A stretch of 64,000 bases of DNA. It comes from Peptoniphilus sp034090345 (GTDB lineage: Bacteria > Bacillota > Clostridia > Tissierellales > Peptoniphilaceae). Every line of letters starts with the position of its first letter. The stretch's first letter is position 1. This document shows positions 35,279 through 44,255 of the stretch, piece after piece. The position numbers were made by a program, and so were the translations under genes. Below the pieces are notes generated by a model. It had not been told where the DNA came from, did not search any database, and was given only the letters and a program-made list of their open reading frames with translations. The stretch is taken from contig NZ_JAXDSS010000046.1 of assembly GCF_034090345.1 (NCBI RefSeq), positions 1 through 64,000 of the forward strand, read 5' to 3'.

Positions 35279-36031
35279 ATGATTCAAAGTTTAATTAAAG
35301 CAGCAAATATACTCGAATATATGAAACAAGACAGCCGCGAATTCACCATCGCAGAAATTTCAGAAGCCATATCAATTCCACCAAGTACAACTCACAGAAT
35401 TTTATCCACACTAATAGCCTGTGAGTTTGTAACTAAAGACAACAATACCCACTTATATAAACTTGGTCCCGGACTTATTTCAATAGGCATGGCAGCTTCA
35501 GGAAATATAAGTCTGCAAAGTGAGGCTGATATTATTTTAAGAAAACTTTCAGACGAAACTAATGAGGACTCATTTATGATAGTTCGCTCTGAAAATACAG
35601 GAGTTGTCATAGGAAAAGCCGAAGGCTCTGAAACATTGAAAATCGTTGAAAATTTCGGAAGACAAATACCTCTACATAAAGGTGCTATAAGAAAAGTAGT
35701 TCTTGCATACCAGTCAGAGGATTTTATAAATTCTTACTTAAAACTTGAATTAGATCCATATTCAACCGGCCCTGTAGATATTGAACAATTAAAATCTGAA
35801 CTTCAAAGAATTAGAGAAAAATCTCTTGCAATTTCAGAAGGAGAGTACATAAAAGATACTATAGGCCTTGGAGCACCGGTTTTTAATCATACAGGCGACT
35901 TCATAGCTTCCATAGGTATAGTTACCCCCGAATACAGGTCAAAAGATAAAGTTGATGAAATGATTAAATATGTGAAAGGAGCAGCCTTGGAACTTTCAAA
36001 ACGTCTAGGCTATAGAGGAAAGAATGAATAA
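35279..36031 (+). CDS. IclR family transcriptional regulator
   Basis: The 250-residue protein has an N-terminal winged helix (about 5-65, with FTIAEISEAISIPPSTTHRIL) and an IclR effector domain (about 75-245, with EGEYIKDTIGLGAPVFN and GDFIASIGIVTPEYR). ATG at 35279 follows AAAGGAG. Its gene overlaps the methionine sulfoxide reductase gene by 8 bases. The convergent 5-oxoprolinase operon is a possible target, because IclR proteins often regulate carboxylic-acid catabolism, but that is inference. Confidence 0.88.
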   Translation: MIQSLIKAANILEYMKQDSREFTIAEISEAISIPPSTTHRILSTLIACEFVTKDNNTHLYKLGPGLISIGMAASGNISLQSEADIILRKLSDETNEDSFMIVRSENTGVVIGKAEGSETLKIVENFGRQIPLHKGAIRKVVLAYQSEDFINSYLKLELDPYSTGPVDIEQLKSELQRIREKSLAISEGEYIKDTIGLGAPVFNHTGDFIASIGIVTPEYRSKDKVDEMIKYVKGAALELSKRLGYRGKNE

Positions 36032-36467
36032 GTATGAAGAACTTTTATTTAAGATAAAATCTCTTTGTTCTCAAACGGAGAATAAAGTTTCAATTCTGGC
36101 AAATGTTTCAGCAGTATTGTTTGAAATGGAAGATGTTTCATGGGCGGGGTTTTATATATTAAAAAATCAAAAACTATTGCTAGGACCATTTCAAGGTAGA
36201 GTAGCTTGTACTAAAATTGAAATCGGAAAAGGTGTTTGCGGCAAATCCTTTGAAAAAAGTGAAACGCTAATCGTTGATGATGTCCATAAATTTGATGGAC
36301 ATATAGCTTGTGATTCAAGAAGCAATTCTGAAATAGTTGTTCCAATTATGAAAGATGATCTCCCGATTGGAGTAATTGATATAGATTCAACTTCATTCAA
36401 TAGATTTTCAAAAATTGAAAAAGATTTTTTAGAAAAAGTTTCATATATAGTTTCAGAAAAAATGTAA
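36024..36467 (+). CDS. msrC: Free methionine-(R)-sulfoxide reductase (GAF type)
   Basis: The 147-residue protein is a single GAF domain with the reductase signatures WAGFYIL, LGPFQGRVACTKI, GKGVCGKSF and GHIACDSRSNSEIVVPI. These contain the three cysteines (ACTK, GVCG, IACD) used by fRMsr enzymes. It reduces free methionine-R-sulfoxide. It is co-transcribed with the IclR gene. Confidence 0.92.
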   Translation: MNKYEELLFKIKSLCSQTENKVSILANVSAVLFEMEDVSWAGFYILKNQKLLLGPFQGRVACTKIEIGKGVCGKSFEKSETLIVDDVHKFDGHIACDSRSNSEIVVPIMKDDLPIGVIDIDSTSFNRFSKIEKDFLEKVSYIVSEKM

Positions 36468-36518
36468 TTTTAAGAATATGTGTATTACAAATAATATACG
36501 CACATCCTCTATATTTTA

Positions 36519-36552
36519 AAAGGTGCCGGCTTTATACCGACACCTAATTTTT
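36519..36552. terminator. Bidirectional terminator between msrC and pxpC
   Basis: AGGTGCCGG (36521-36529) pairs with CCGACACCT (36537-36545) with one mismatch, flanked by A-rich and T-rich runs. It serves two convergent operons. Confidence 0.7.
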
Positions 36553-37489
36553 ATACTAAATTTCTAATTTCTTCTATTTTTCTACGGTAATCTTTATAAA
36601 TTTTTTGAGCTTCCTCTATAGAAACTTGTTGGAATAAAACTTTTCCATGCGGAGCCATTTGTGACAATTTACAAATATCCGGCGTTATTACAGTTGCTAT
36701 CTTAGTATATCCACCAGTGGTTTGACGGTCTGCCATTAACACAATAGGCCTGCCATCTGCCGGAACTTGGACAGAACCCTTAACTGTTCCATCTGATATT
36801 ATATCCGCACCCTTTTTAAATTCCAATGGGTTTCCATCCAATCTAATCCCCATTCTGTCGGCATTTTTAGTTATTGTATATCCACCTGACATAAAGAATT
36901 TTTTAATACCTTCTTCCGTAAAATAATCATCTTGTGGTCCTAGCACAGCTCTTAAAACTGCAAATTGACTCATAACAGGTCTATATTTTTCAGGAATAAC
37001 TCTCTTCACAAAATCTCTTGCATTTAAAATTTCAAATTCATCTTTTGGTTTTAAAGCTCTTCCTTTATAGCCACCTATCTTGCTTTTTATTAAAGTTGAT
37101 TTACTTCCATTTAATTCTTCAACGCCTATCTCTCCACTAAAAGCCAAATATGCTCTCATTCCGGATTTTAATTTTCCAAAACTTAGTGTGCTTCCAGCTT
37201 TTAACAAGTGAGTCTCATACATTGCAACCTCTATACCGTCTACTTTAGGTGTAACATCAGCGCCTGTAACAGCAAAAGTTACGTCTTCATCAACTTTTAA
37301 AGTTGGTCCCAAATAAGTTATTTCAAATACAGCTTCACCGCTTTTATTGCCAACTAAAATATTTGACAACTCATAGCTGTATTCATCCATTACTCCTGCT
37401 TGTCCTATGCCAAACTTTTGATATCCTATTCGCCCAAAATCTTGAACGGTAGTGAGTATACCTCCCATTATAACTTCTACTTTAGCCAT
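36551..37489 (-). CDS. pxpC: 5-oxoprolinase subunit C (KipA/PxpC family)
   Basis: The 312-residue protein starts with VEVIMGGILTTVQDFGRIGYQKFG, the biotin-dependent carboxylase-like PxpC signature, and has GPQDDYF and PVLMADRQTTGGY-type segments (IVLMADRQTTGGY). With PxpA and PxpB it forms the ATP-dependent 5-oxoprolinase that opens pyroglutamate to glutamate. It overlaps pxpB by 8 bases and ends the operon. Confidence 0.93.
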   Translation of the reverse strand: MAKVEVIMGGILTTVQDFGRIGYQKFGIGQAGVMDEYSYELSNILVGNKSGEAVFEITYLGPTLKVDEDVTFAVTGADVTPKVDGIEVAMYETHLLKAGSTLSFGKLKSGMRAYLAFSGEIGVEELNGSKSTLIKSKIGGYKGRALKPKDEFEILNARDFVKRVIPEKYRPVMSQFAVLRAVLGPQDDYFTEEGIKKFFMSGGYTITKNADRMGIRLDGNPLEFKKGADIISDGTVKGSVQVPADGRPIVLMADRQTTGGYTKIATVITPDICKLSQMAPHGKVLFQQVSIEEAQKIYKDYRRKIEEIRNLV

Positions 37490-38225
37490 TCAACTCACCT
37501 ACTTCTACACGTCTAACATTGACTTTATAGTCTCCAGATTCCACTTCAGCTTTTATTTTATTGTACTCTTCTTCGTCTATACTCACATATCTTATATAAT
37601 CTCCGGCTTGTATAAACACCGGCGGTTCCGCTTCCGGATTGTATAGTTTAAGTGGCGTTCTTCCTATCAACTGCCAACCACCCGGTGACTCAGATGGATA
37701 CATTCCCGTTTGACTACCTGCTATTCCAACAGAACCGGCTTCAATTTTAAACCTTGGAGATTTCAACCTTGGTGTTGCTATTCTCTCATCCATTCCGCCC
37801 AAATAAGTAAATCCCGGTGCAAATCCAAGCATATAAACTAAATAATCAGTTCCTGTGTGAATTTTTACAACCTCTTCTTCTGACAGACCTGCATTTGATT
37901 TTACAAAGTCCATGTCAGGGCCATACTCTCCACCATATAAAGTCGGAATCTCTATAAGATTTACTTTTTCTTCTCCATCACTTGAAGAAACACTCTCATA
38001 TTTTTTTAACTGTTCAACCAATTCACTATAACTCAACTTTTCAGGTTCATACACTATGGTTATGGACCTATATGTTGGAGTCATCTCCACTATTCCGTCT
38101 ATATTACCATCTATCGCCGCCATAGTACTTCTGATTTTGGCGTTTATATCTTTGTTTATCTCATTTCCAAACTCCATAACTATGGCTCTGTCTCCGGCTA
38201 TGAGATATTTAACTTCATTGTACAT
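37482..38225 (-). CDS. pxpB: 5-oxoprolinase subunit B (KipI/PxpB family)
   Basis: The 247-residue protein has the N-terminal KipI domain (AGDRAIVMEFGNEI, TPTYRSITIVYEP) and the C-terminal cyclophilin-like part with MLGFAPGFTYLGGM and SVGIAGSQTGMYP. Alone such proteins were named kinase inhibitors (KipI), but in this gene order the 5-oxoprolinase role applies. It lies 9 bases after the NRAMP-like gene. Confidence 0.93.
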   Translation of the reverse strand: MYNEVKYLIAGDRAIVMEFGNEINKDINAKIRSTMAAIDGNIDGIVEMTPTYRSITIVYEPEKLSYSELVEQLKKYESVSSSDGEEKVNLIEIPTLYGGEYGPDMDFVKSNAGLSEEEVVKIHTGTDYLVYMLGFAPGFTYLGGMDERIATPRLKSPRFKIEAGSVGIAGSQTGMYPSESPGGWQLIGRTPLKLYNPEAEPPVFIQAGDYIRYVSIDEEEYNKIKAEVESGDYKVNVRRVEVGELNG

Positions 38226-38234
38226 AATTCCTCC

Positions 38235-39431
38235 TTAGAAGAAAGTAGATAATTTAGTCACCATTGTTGTAACTCCCAAATAGAATGAAAGTGCCGTTAC
38301 AATCCATCCTAAATAGAAAAGAACCATTGGATGTTCATAATTTCCTACTATTGATTTCTTCTTACTTGCAATAAGCATAACCGCTAAAGTTATTGGTAAA
38401 ATCAATCCATTTAAAGCTCCTACTAGTACAAGTAGTGTTTGTGGTTGACCTATTAAGACATATGCAAGAGTTGAAACTACTATAAAGCCAATTGTGAATA
38501 AATTAGCCTTTTCTTCAACTACTTTGAATAGAGTTTTTAAGAAAGATACTGAAGTAAAAGCACAACCTACGATTGAAGTAATCGCAGCTGCAGTAAATAC
38601 CAAACCAAATATCTTATAACCAACTTCTCCACTTGCTATTTTAAAAGCTGACGCCGCTATATTTTCAGGATCAAGTTGTCCGCCTGATGATATTACTCCA
38701 AGAACAGCTAAGAATAATAAAATTCTAACTATTAGAGCAACTCCTATTCCCATTGTTGCCGACTTAGTAACTTGTGGTAAATTTTCTTCGCCAGTTATTC
38801 CCGCATCAATTAATCTGTGCCCGCCTGAGAATACTATATATCCACCAACAGTTCCTCCAAGAAGAGTTAGTACAGCAGGAATAGTATTGTTTAATTCTGT
38901 AGGTGCAACTGCTCTAACAGCAGCTTCTCCAACCGGAGGCGCAGTGGTAACACATACGTAACCTATCAAAAGTATCATTCCGGCACCTAACACTTGGGTT
39001 AGTTTATCCATTGCATTACCGGCTGACTTTGAAGTGAAGATTACTATTCCCAGTAGAGCAGCAATTATTGCTCCAAGTTTTGTATCCATACCAAATATTA
39101 CATTTAGTCCTAGTCCTGCTCCACCAACATTTCCTATGTTAAATGCAAAGCCACCAAGAGCTACTAAAAATGCTATAAAATATCCTAATCCAGGCAATAC
39201 TTTGTTTGCTATATCTTGTCCTCTTAATCTTGAAACTGCTATAACTCTCCAAACATTAAGTTGCGCAACATAACTCATTATTATTGAAGCAAATATTACA
39301 AAAGCAAAATCAGCATGTAAATCATTTGTGAACTTTGCTGTCTGTGTCATAAATCCAGGTCCTATTGCAGAAGTAGCCATTAAAAAAGCTGCCCCTAAAA
39401 GAACCGACCAATTTATTTTTTTCTTTTCCAT
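38235..39431 (-). CDS. NRAMP-like membrane transporter (YcsG-type) of the 5-oxoprolinase operon
   Basis: The 398-residue protein has about eleven membrane segments and the NRAMP fold outline (SAIGPGFMTQ in segment 1, GGTVGGYIVFSGGHRLIDAG in segment 6). The metal-ligand motifs of true NRAMPs, DPGN in segment 1 and MPH in segment 6, are absent. It is placed between pxpA and pxpB, as ycsG is in Bacillus. Import of 5-oxoproline is therefore the more likely job than metal uptake; this is inference. Confidence 0.8.
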   Translation of the reverse strand: MEKKKINWSVLLGAAFLMATSAIGPGFMTQTAKFTNDLHADFAFVIFASIIMSYVAQLNVWRVIAVSRLRGQDIANKVLPGLGYFIAFLVALGGFAFNIGNVGGAGLGLNVIFGMDTKLGAIIAALLGIVIFTSKSAGNAMDKLTQVLGAGMILLIGYVCVTTAPPVGEAAVRAVAPTELNNTIPAVLTLLGGTVGGYIVFSGGHRLIDAGITGEENLPQVTKSATMGIGVALIVRILLFLAVLGVISSGGQLDPENIAASAFKIASGEVGYKIFGLVFTAAAITSIVGCAFTSVSFLKTLFKVVEEKANLFTIGFIVVSTLAYVLIGQPQTLLVLVGALNGLILPITLAVMLIASKKKSIVGNYEHPMVLFYLGWIVTALSFYLGVTTMVTKLSTFF

Positions 39432-39439
39432 AAATTACC

Positions 39440-40213
39440 TCACTTTATAAATTCATCTACAGGCTTTATTTCAATTCCCGCTTCAATTAAACCTGCTCTT
39501 ATCTGTTGAACAAATTCCATTGCTTTTGGATTATCTCCATGAACACATATAGAATCGGCTTTTATGTCTATATCTGTTCCGTCAACAGCTGTAACTTTTC
39601 CTTCTTTAATCATTCTTATAACCCTTGGCAATGCATCCTTTATATCTTTTACGAACGCTCCCGGTTGAGAACGATTTACAAGTGTTCCATCCGGATTGTA
39701 TCCTCTATCAGCAAAGACTTCTTCACTTACTCTAAGTCCTCTCTTCTTTGCCTCTTTTGCTATGTAACTTCCGCTTAAAACCATTAAAATTATATCTTTA
39801 TCTAAAGCTTCTATACCATCTATTATTCCTGCTGCCAAATCAGGATCAACGCAAGCTTTATTGTAAAATCCTCCGTGCAATTTCATATGCTGTAATTTTG
39901 TGCCATTAGCTTTAGCAAATGCCATTAAAGCGCCTGTTTGATACAACATATAATTTTTAGCCTCTTCTCTAGTTATAGTCATGGCTCTTCTTCCAAATCC
40001 CAAAAGGTCCGGATAGCCAGGATGTGCTCCAACTTTTACCCCATTTTCAATTGCAAGCTTTACAGTTTTGTCCATAATCATAGGGTCTCCTGCATGCCAG
40101 CCGCAAGCCAAATTTATGCTGCTAACATACTTTATGATTTCATCATCCATTCCCAACTTGTAACTTCCATAACCTTCTCCTATGTCACTGTTCAAATCAA
40201 CATAAAATTCCAT
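39440..40213 (-). CDS. pxpA: 5-oxoprolinase subunit A (LamB/YcsF family)
   Basis: The 257-residue protein has the family signature VDLNSDIGEGYGSYKLG at its N-terminus, then SINLACGWHAGDP, GAHPGYPDLLGFGRR and EVFADRGYNPDGTLVNR. It is the first gene of the operon pxpA, NRAMP-like, pxpB, pxpC, all with gaps under 10 bases. A promoter and an inverted repeat lie upstream. Confidence 0.95.
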   Translation of the reverse strand: MEFYVDLNSDIGEGYGSYKLGMDDEIIKYVSSINLACGWHAGDPMIMDKTVKLAIENGVKVGAHPGYPDLLGFGRRAMTITREEAKNYMLYQTGALMAFAKANGTKLQHMKLHGGFYNKACVDPDLAAGIIDGIEALDKDIILMVLSGSYIAKEAKKRGLRVSEEVFADRGYNPDGTLVNRSQPGAFVKDIKDALPRVIRMIKEGKVTAVDGTDIDIKADSICVHGDNPKAMEFVQQIRAGLIEAGIEIKPVDEFIK

Positions 40214-40238
40214 ATTTTGATTCCCCTCTACTATAGAA

Positions 40239-40292
40239 TTAAGAACAAATTAAATTAGAATACGTTTTCACATTTATTTTATTTGTTCTTAA
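40239..40292. repeat. 12-bp inverted repeat in the pxpA 5' region
   Basis: TTAAGAACAAAT (40239-40250) and ATTTGTTCTTAA (40281-40292) are perfect inverse copies separated by 30 bases, with similarity continuing a few bases inward. The right arm covers the predicted transcript start, so it can act as an operator or as a hairpin at the very 5' end of the mRNA. Confidence 0.6.
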
Positions 40293-40296
40293 ACTA

Positions 40297-40325
40297 ATTT
40301 TATTATCTTTACATCTTCATTGCAA
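40297..40325 (-). promoter_or_regulatory. Promoter of the 5-oxoprolinase operon
   Basis: On the minus strand TTGCAA (40325-40320) and TAAAAT (40302-40297) are 17 bases apart. The predicted start near 40290 gives a leader of about 77 bases before pxpA, containing both inverted-repeat arms. Confidence 0.55.
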
Positions 40326-40462
40326 TACTATGTGTAAAAAATATTTTCTGTATTTAATTTTTAAAATCTTTTTTACACTTTAATTTTTTATTATGCTACA
40401 TTTTAATTTACTACCATGTTATAATCATTTTAATAGCAAAATATATTTAAGGAGATACTTTT

Positions 40463-40669
40463 ATGAGAAATGTAAAAAAAATATTATTTTATATCTTTGT
40501 ATTTACTTTAATTTTATCTTATAATCTTTTTAATAAACGCAGTAATATTTACTCACACCTATCCCATTCTGAAAAAGTATCCTTACTTGGCACTAGAGTT
40601 TTAATTTTTTCAATTATCTCAACTATATTTTATTTAATAATGGACAAATTTTTCAAAAAGCATGACTAA
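40463..40669 (+). CDS. Small membrane protein of unknown function
   Basis: The 68-residue protein has two hydrophobic segments (about 7-20 and 45-60) and a basic C-terminus ending DKFFKKHD. ATG follows AAGGAGATA with good spacing, and a terminator follows the gene, which makes it a likely real monocistronic gene. I recognise no family. Confidence 0.6.
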   Translation: MRNVKKILFYIFVFTLILSYNLFNKRSNIYSHLSHSEKVSLLGTRVLIFSIISTIFYLIMDKFFKKHD

Positions 40670-40727
40670 GTACATATTAGAGCCTTACTCATATTATTAG
40701 TATAAAATTTAATTTTATTTGTATATT

Positions 40728-40759
40728 AAAAATGGACTGTAAAAAAACAGTCCGTTTTT
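40728..40759. terminator. Bidirectional terminator between the small membrane protein and M18 peptidase genes
   Basis: GGACTGT (40734-40740) and ACAGTCC (40747-40753) form the stem, flanked by A5 on the left and T5 on the right. Confidence 0.8.
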
Positions 40760-40760
40760 G

Positions 40761-42029
40761 TTATTTATAGAATTCTTTAAAAACATTTATAAAATGAGCA
40801 ACGTCTGAAACTCCTGTAAGCTCTCTTGCTGAGTGCATACCTAGCGTGCTCATACCTATGTCTACAGATTTAATAGCTATTTGTGATTGTGAAATAGGCC
40901 CTATTGTAGAACCTCCCTTTACATCACTTCTGTTGTGATAAGTTTGGAATGGAACCTTGGCTTTAGTACACATATCTATAAATTTTCCAGCGCTGTATGC
41001 ATCTGAAGTATATGATCTACTCGCCGCATATTTGATAACCGGACCTCCACCTAGTATCGGTTGATTAGTAGGGTCTGCTTTTTCAGTAAAATTAGGATGT
41101 ACTGCATGAGCCGCATCGGCTGATATCAAGAAAGAATTTTCTAAAGCTCTTAGATATTCTTCTCTATTTGCTCCAAGTGCTATTGCAACTCTCTCAAGAA
41201 TCCTGCCGAGCACTGGCGAATCAGCTCCAGCATAAGATGTTGAACCAACTTCTTCATTGTCCGTTGCCAAGAACACATTGATCCCTGATGCATTCGACTC
41301 TAAAAGAGCTATTAAGCTTGTATAAGCCATAAATAAGTTATCCTGTCTTCCTTGAGAAATAAATTCTTCTTTAAGACCTACTAATTCTCCCTTAGCTGTA
41401 TCATAGATGTATAAATCGTAATCTAAAATATCTTTAGAATCTATTCCCTTTATCTTTGCCATCTCATTTAATAGCAAGTCTTCTTTCATCTCTTCACTAT
41501 CCAATGCCACTAGAGGTAATGTGTGTTTTTGAGCATTAAATTCAAATCCTTTGTTAACTTCTCTGTTCATGTGAATTGCCAAAGATGGAATTGTAAAAAT
41601 CGGCTTTTTAAAATCTATTAGTTCAGTTACAATTTTTCCTTCTTTAAAAAAACTAATTCTTCCGGCTGCTGATAAAAGTCTATCCATCCAAGTATATAAA
41701 ATTGGTCCTCCATAAACTTCTGTATTCAATATGATATTTCCGGCACTTTTCATCACAGGGTTTCTCTTTATTCTAAATGTCGGAGAATCGGTGTGAGAAC
41801 CTATAATTTTAAAACCATCTTCTAATTTTTTATCGCCTATGTTAATTGCAAGAAGAGCTGTATCATCTATTTTCACATAGAATTTTTTACCATTTAATTT
41901 AAACTCTTCCTCTAACTTCAATTCCGTATAATCATTTTCAACTAACAAGTTCTCCATATTTTTAACTGCGAAATGTGCAGTCATGGACTTGTCTATAAAA
42001 TTCACAAGGCCTTCTACTCTGCTATTCAC
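40761..42029 (-). CDS. M18 family aminopeptidase
   Basis: The 422-residue protein has M18 signatures: IIGSHTDSPTFRIK with the first metal ligand, FLATDNEEVGSTSYAGADSP, ISADAAHAVHPNF and SRSYTSDAYSAGKF. M18 enzymes form large tetrahedral complexes that remove N-terminal residues, often acidic ones, from peptides. The start is GTG at 42029 behind AAAGGAGG, inside the end of the DUF3783 gene. Confidence 0.93.
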   Translation of the reverse strand: MNSRVEGLVNFIDKSMTAHFAVKNMENLLVENDYTELKLEEEFKLNGKKFYVKIDDTALLAINIGDKKLEDGFKIIGSHTDSPTFRIKRNPVMKSAGNIILNTEVYGGPILYTWMDRLLSAAGRISFFKEGKIVTELIDFKKPIFTIPSLAIHMNREVNKGFEFNAQKHTLPLVALDSEEMKEDLLLNEMAKIKGIDSKDILDYDLYIYDTAKGELVGLKEEFISQGRQDNLFMAYTSLIALLESNASGINVFLATDNEEVGSTSYAGADSPVLGRILERVAIALGANREEYLRALENSFLISADAAHAVHPNFTEKADPTNQPILGGGPVIKYAASRSYTSDAYSAGKFIDMCTKAKVPFQTYHNRSDVKGGSTIGPISQSQIAIKSVDIGMSTLGMHSARELTGVSDVAHFINVFKEFYK

Positions 42030-42558
42030 CTAGTGCCTCCTTTAGTCTATTATATCTTGGCAGTATATCCTCTTTCTCCACACCATTTATCTCTCTAATA
42101 GAAAGGGCATAATCTATTGCCTCTCTAAGTTCAGAATTACCTACTGTATCTAATTTCTTTTGCGCTTTCTTAGTTAGTTTACCCAATTGATTAAACAATT
42201 GAACAACTTCGTGTTCATCTTTTATATGCTCTAATAAATAAGAAAATTTCCAATCTTTTGAAGTTTCGGTTATCACTGCTTTATACGGAACAACCACTTC
42301 CTTTTCTTTAAGTGCCATTAGATAAGATTGTAGAATATTTCTATCTAAATCTCCGAATAATAACATCTCTACTTTCGGAATATCAATATAATCTACATCT
42401 TCTCTCTCATAACCTTCAAGATTAAATAATGCAGCTACCTTTTGCTCCAAATCTTCTTGTCTAACTTCATTTGTCTCAATTCCAAATTTTTCAGCCACAG
42501 TTATTACTTTTTCAAGACGCTCTGCGTCAAATCCATAATATAGAAGTTGTTTTTTCAT
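42022..42558 (-). CDS. DUF3783 domain protein
   Basis: The 178-residue protein has a C-terminal half with VVPYKAVITETSKDWKFSYLLEHIKDEHE, which I recognise as DUF3783. The first part (MKKQLLYYGFDAERLEKVI) looks like a small alpha/beta unit. Function is unknown. It is translationally coupled to the M18 peptidase by an 8-base overlap. Confidence 0.72.
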   Translation of the reverse strand: MKKQLLYYGFDAERLEKVITVAEKFGIETNEVRQEDLEQKVAALFNLEGYEREDVDYIDIPKVEMLLFGDLDRNILQSYLMALKEKEVVVPYKAVITETSKDWKFSYLLEHIKDEHEVVQLFNQLGKLTKKAQKKLDTVGNSELREAIDYALSIREINGVEKEDILPRYNRLKEALGE

Positions 42559-42610
42559 ATTTTCCCCTTCCTTAGTCTATGTATAGTATAATACACTAAG
42601 GTGATTTAAA

Positions 42611-43513
42611 ATGGAAATACATGAAAAGAATAATTTAAAATTGGGATACCTTTTGACAATACTTGGAGCTGTAGCTTGGGGTTTTTCAGGAATATGTGGC
42701 GAATACTTAATGCAGAGCAGCCATATGGACACCGGACTCATAGTAAACATACGACTTATAATTGCAGGACTTTTACTAACTATACTATCTATAGTAAAGT
42801 ATAAAAAAGAATCCCTATTAATTTTTAAAAATAAAAAAGACTTACTTAATTTAATAATATTTGGTGTTTTTGGAATACTCTTTTGTCAATATTCCTACCT
42901 GTCCGCTATAAAATATACCAATGCTCCAACTGGAACTGTACTTCAATTTTTAAGCAGCGGAATAATCGTTGTCTATGTTTGCTTAGTTGAAAAGAGATTT
43001 CCTAAAATCATAGAAATTTTAGCAATATTCCTATCCTTGCTTGGAGTTTTTGGACTTGCAACTAACTTCAGTTTAAGTGAATTAGTAATAAGTCCTTTAG
43101 GACTGTTTTGGGGAACAATGGCAGCAATCAGCGTAGTTGTTTATACACTCATACCAATTAGCTTAATGCTCAAATATCCGAAACTTTCAGTCATAGGCTT
43201 TGGAATGCTCGTCGGTGGAATTGTATTTACCATTTACCTACAACCTTGGAAATTTGTAGTACCAACTGACTTTGTATCTCTATGGGCGCTATTTGGAATT
43301 GTATTTATCGGAACCGTCTTTTCTTTCTCTTCGTTTTTAATTGGAGTTAGTATTGTCGGTCCGGTTATGGGAGGTCTTATAGCCGGTCTTGAAGCTGTTG
43401 CCTCACTTATTTTTTCAATAATCCTATTAGGACAGACATTCACAATTCAAGATTTAGTGAGCATTGCTCTTGTAATGTCTTCCATAGTAATCTTGAGTTT
43501 TAAAAAAGATTAA
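42611..43513 (+). CDS. EamA/DMT family transporter
   Basis: The 300-residue protein has ten membrane segments and two EamA repeats (AVAWGFSGICGEYLMQ; PVMGGLIAGLEAVASLIFSIILLGQ). It is divergent from the DUF3783 gene, with both promoters in a gap of about 50 bases; TATAAT is visible at 42587-42592. Substrate is unknown. Confidence 0.87.
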   Translation: MEIHEKNNLKLGYLLTILGAVAWGFSGICGEYLMQSSHMDTGLIVNIRLIIAGLLLTILSIVKYKKESLLIFKNKKDLLNLIIFGVFGILFCQYSYLSAIKYTNAPTGTVLQFLSSGIIVVYVCLVEKRFPKIIEILAIFLSLLGVFGLATNFSLSELVISPLGLFWGTMAAISVVVYTLIPISLMLKYPKLSVIGFGMLVGGIVFTIYLQPWKFVVPTDFVSLWALFGIVFIGTVFSFSSFLIGVSIVGPVMGGLIAGLEAVASLIFSIILLGQTFTIQDLVSIALVMSSIVILSFKKD

Positions 43514-43520
43514 ACCTTGC

Positions 43521-43560
43521 TAATACATTGAATTTACAAACTTGTGAGTTCAATGTATTA
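43521..43560. repeat. Perfect 12-bp inverted repeat between the EamA and lipoprotein genes
   Basis: TAATACATTGAA (43521-43532) and TTCAATGTATTA (43549-43560) flank a 16-base centre. There is no T-run, so a weak terminator or an operator for the following gene are both possible. Confidence 0.5.
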
Positions 43561-43581
43561 TATTCTTATGGAGGTGTAAGT

Positions 43582-44208
43582 ATGAAAAAATTAATTTTTT
43601 ATATTTTTTTATTATTAATTTTACTTAATTTAAGTGATTGTAAGAATACTTACCCAGAAGAAGATAATCAAATATCATTAGATTCTTTCTACGACGTAAA
43701 ATATATTCCGACGTCTTTTGATAATGTTAAAGGTTTTAAGGAAATTCGTAATAATACTTATATATCTGATGAATATTCCGAATTGCAAATGTTAGAAAAT
43801 GACCTCAATCAAAAGTTCCTACACTCAAATTTAACAGAAAACAATGATGTTGTATATGTATTAACGAGAGAAGAAACTATGAGCCAATTGTTTATTCTAC
43901 CAAAAACATATGATAAAGATGCCGATGGTATGCCTGTAATAATTTCACCTAATAGTTCTCCTAGTATCACTGTAAAATGGATTAGTGATAGTGCTCAAGA
44001 TCCTGTTCCTAATGAGCTTTTAGGTCTATTGGAAAAAGCTGAAGAGTATTCATTGAAAGGTAACGATATACTTATCGTAAAAACCATTTCTAATAACCCT
44101 TTTTATTCAGCATTTTTTAAATATGAGGATAAAACTTACAAATTAGACCACTTCTCAGATTTAGACACAATTAAATCTTATATAAATAGTTTCTTTGAAC
44201 AAATATAA
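43582..44208 (+). CDS. Putative lipoprotein of unknown function
   Basis: The 208-residue protein begins MKKLIFYIFLLLILLNLSDC, a signal sequence with an unusual lipobox (LSDC, Asp before Cys). The mature part is soluble and acidic, with no motif that I recognise. ATG at 43582 follows TGGAGGTG. A terminator follows the gene. An in-frame start further upstream would cross the inverted repeat. Confidence 0.65.
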   Translation: MKKLIFYIFLLLILLNLSDCKNTYPEEDNQISLDSFYDVKYIPTSFDNVKGFKEIRNNTYISDEYSELQMLENDLNQKFLHSNLTENNDVVYVLTREETMSQLFILPKTYDKDADGMPVIISPNSSPSITVKWISDSAQDPVPNELLGLLEKAEEYSLKGNDILIVKTISNNPFYSAFFKYEDKTYKLDHFSDLDTIKSYINSFFEQI

Positions 44209-44211
44209 ATT

Positions 44212-44250
44212 AAAAGCTAACGGATTCATTTACTAAATCCATTAGCTTTT
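44212..44250. terminator. Bidirectional terminator between the lipoprotein and M20 amidohydrolase genes
   Basis: AAAAGCTAA-GGATT pairs with AATCC-TTAGCTTTT with one mismatch on each side, giving a long stem that serves both strands. Confidence 0.75.
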
Positions 44251-44255
44251 GTTAG

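Noticed and set aside
38235..39431. Manganese transporter MntH
   Set aside because: The DPGN and MPH metal-ligand motifs are missing and the gene is inside the 5-oxoprolinase operon.
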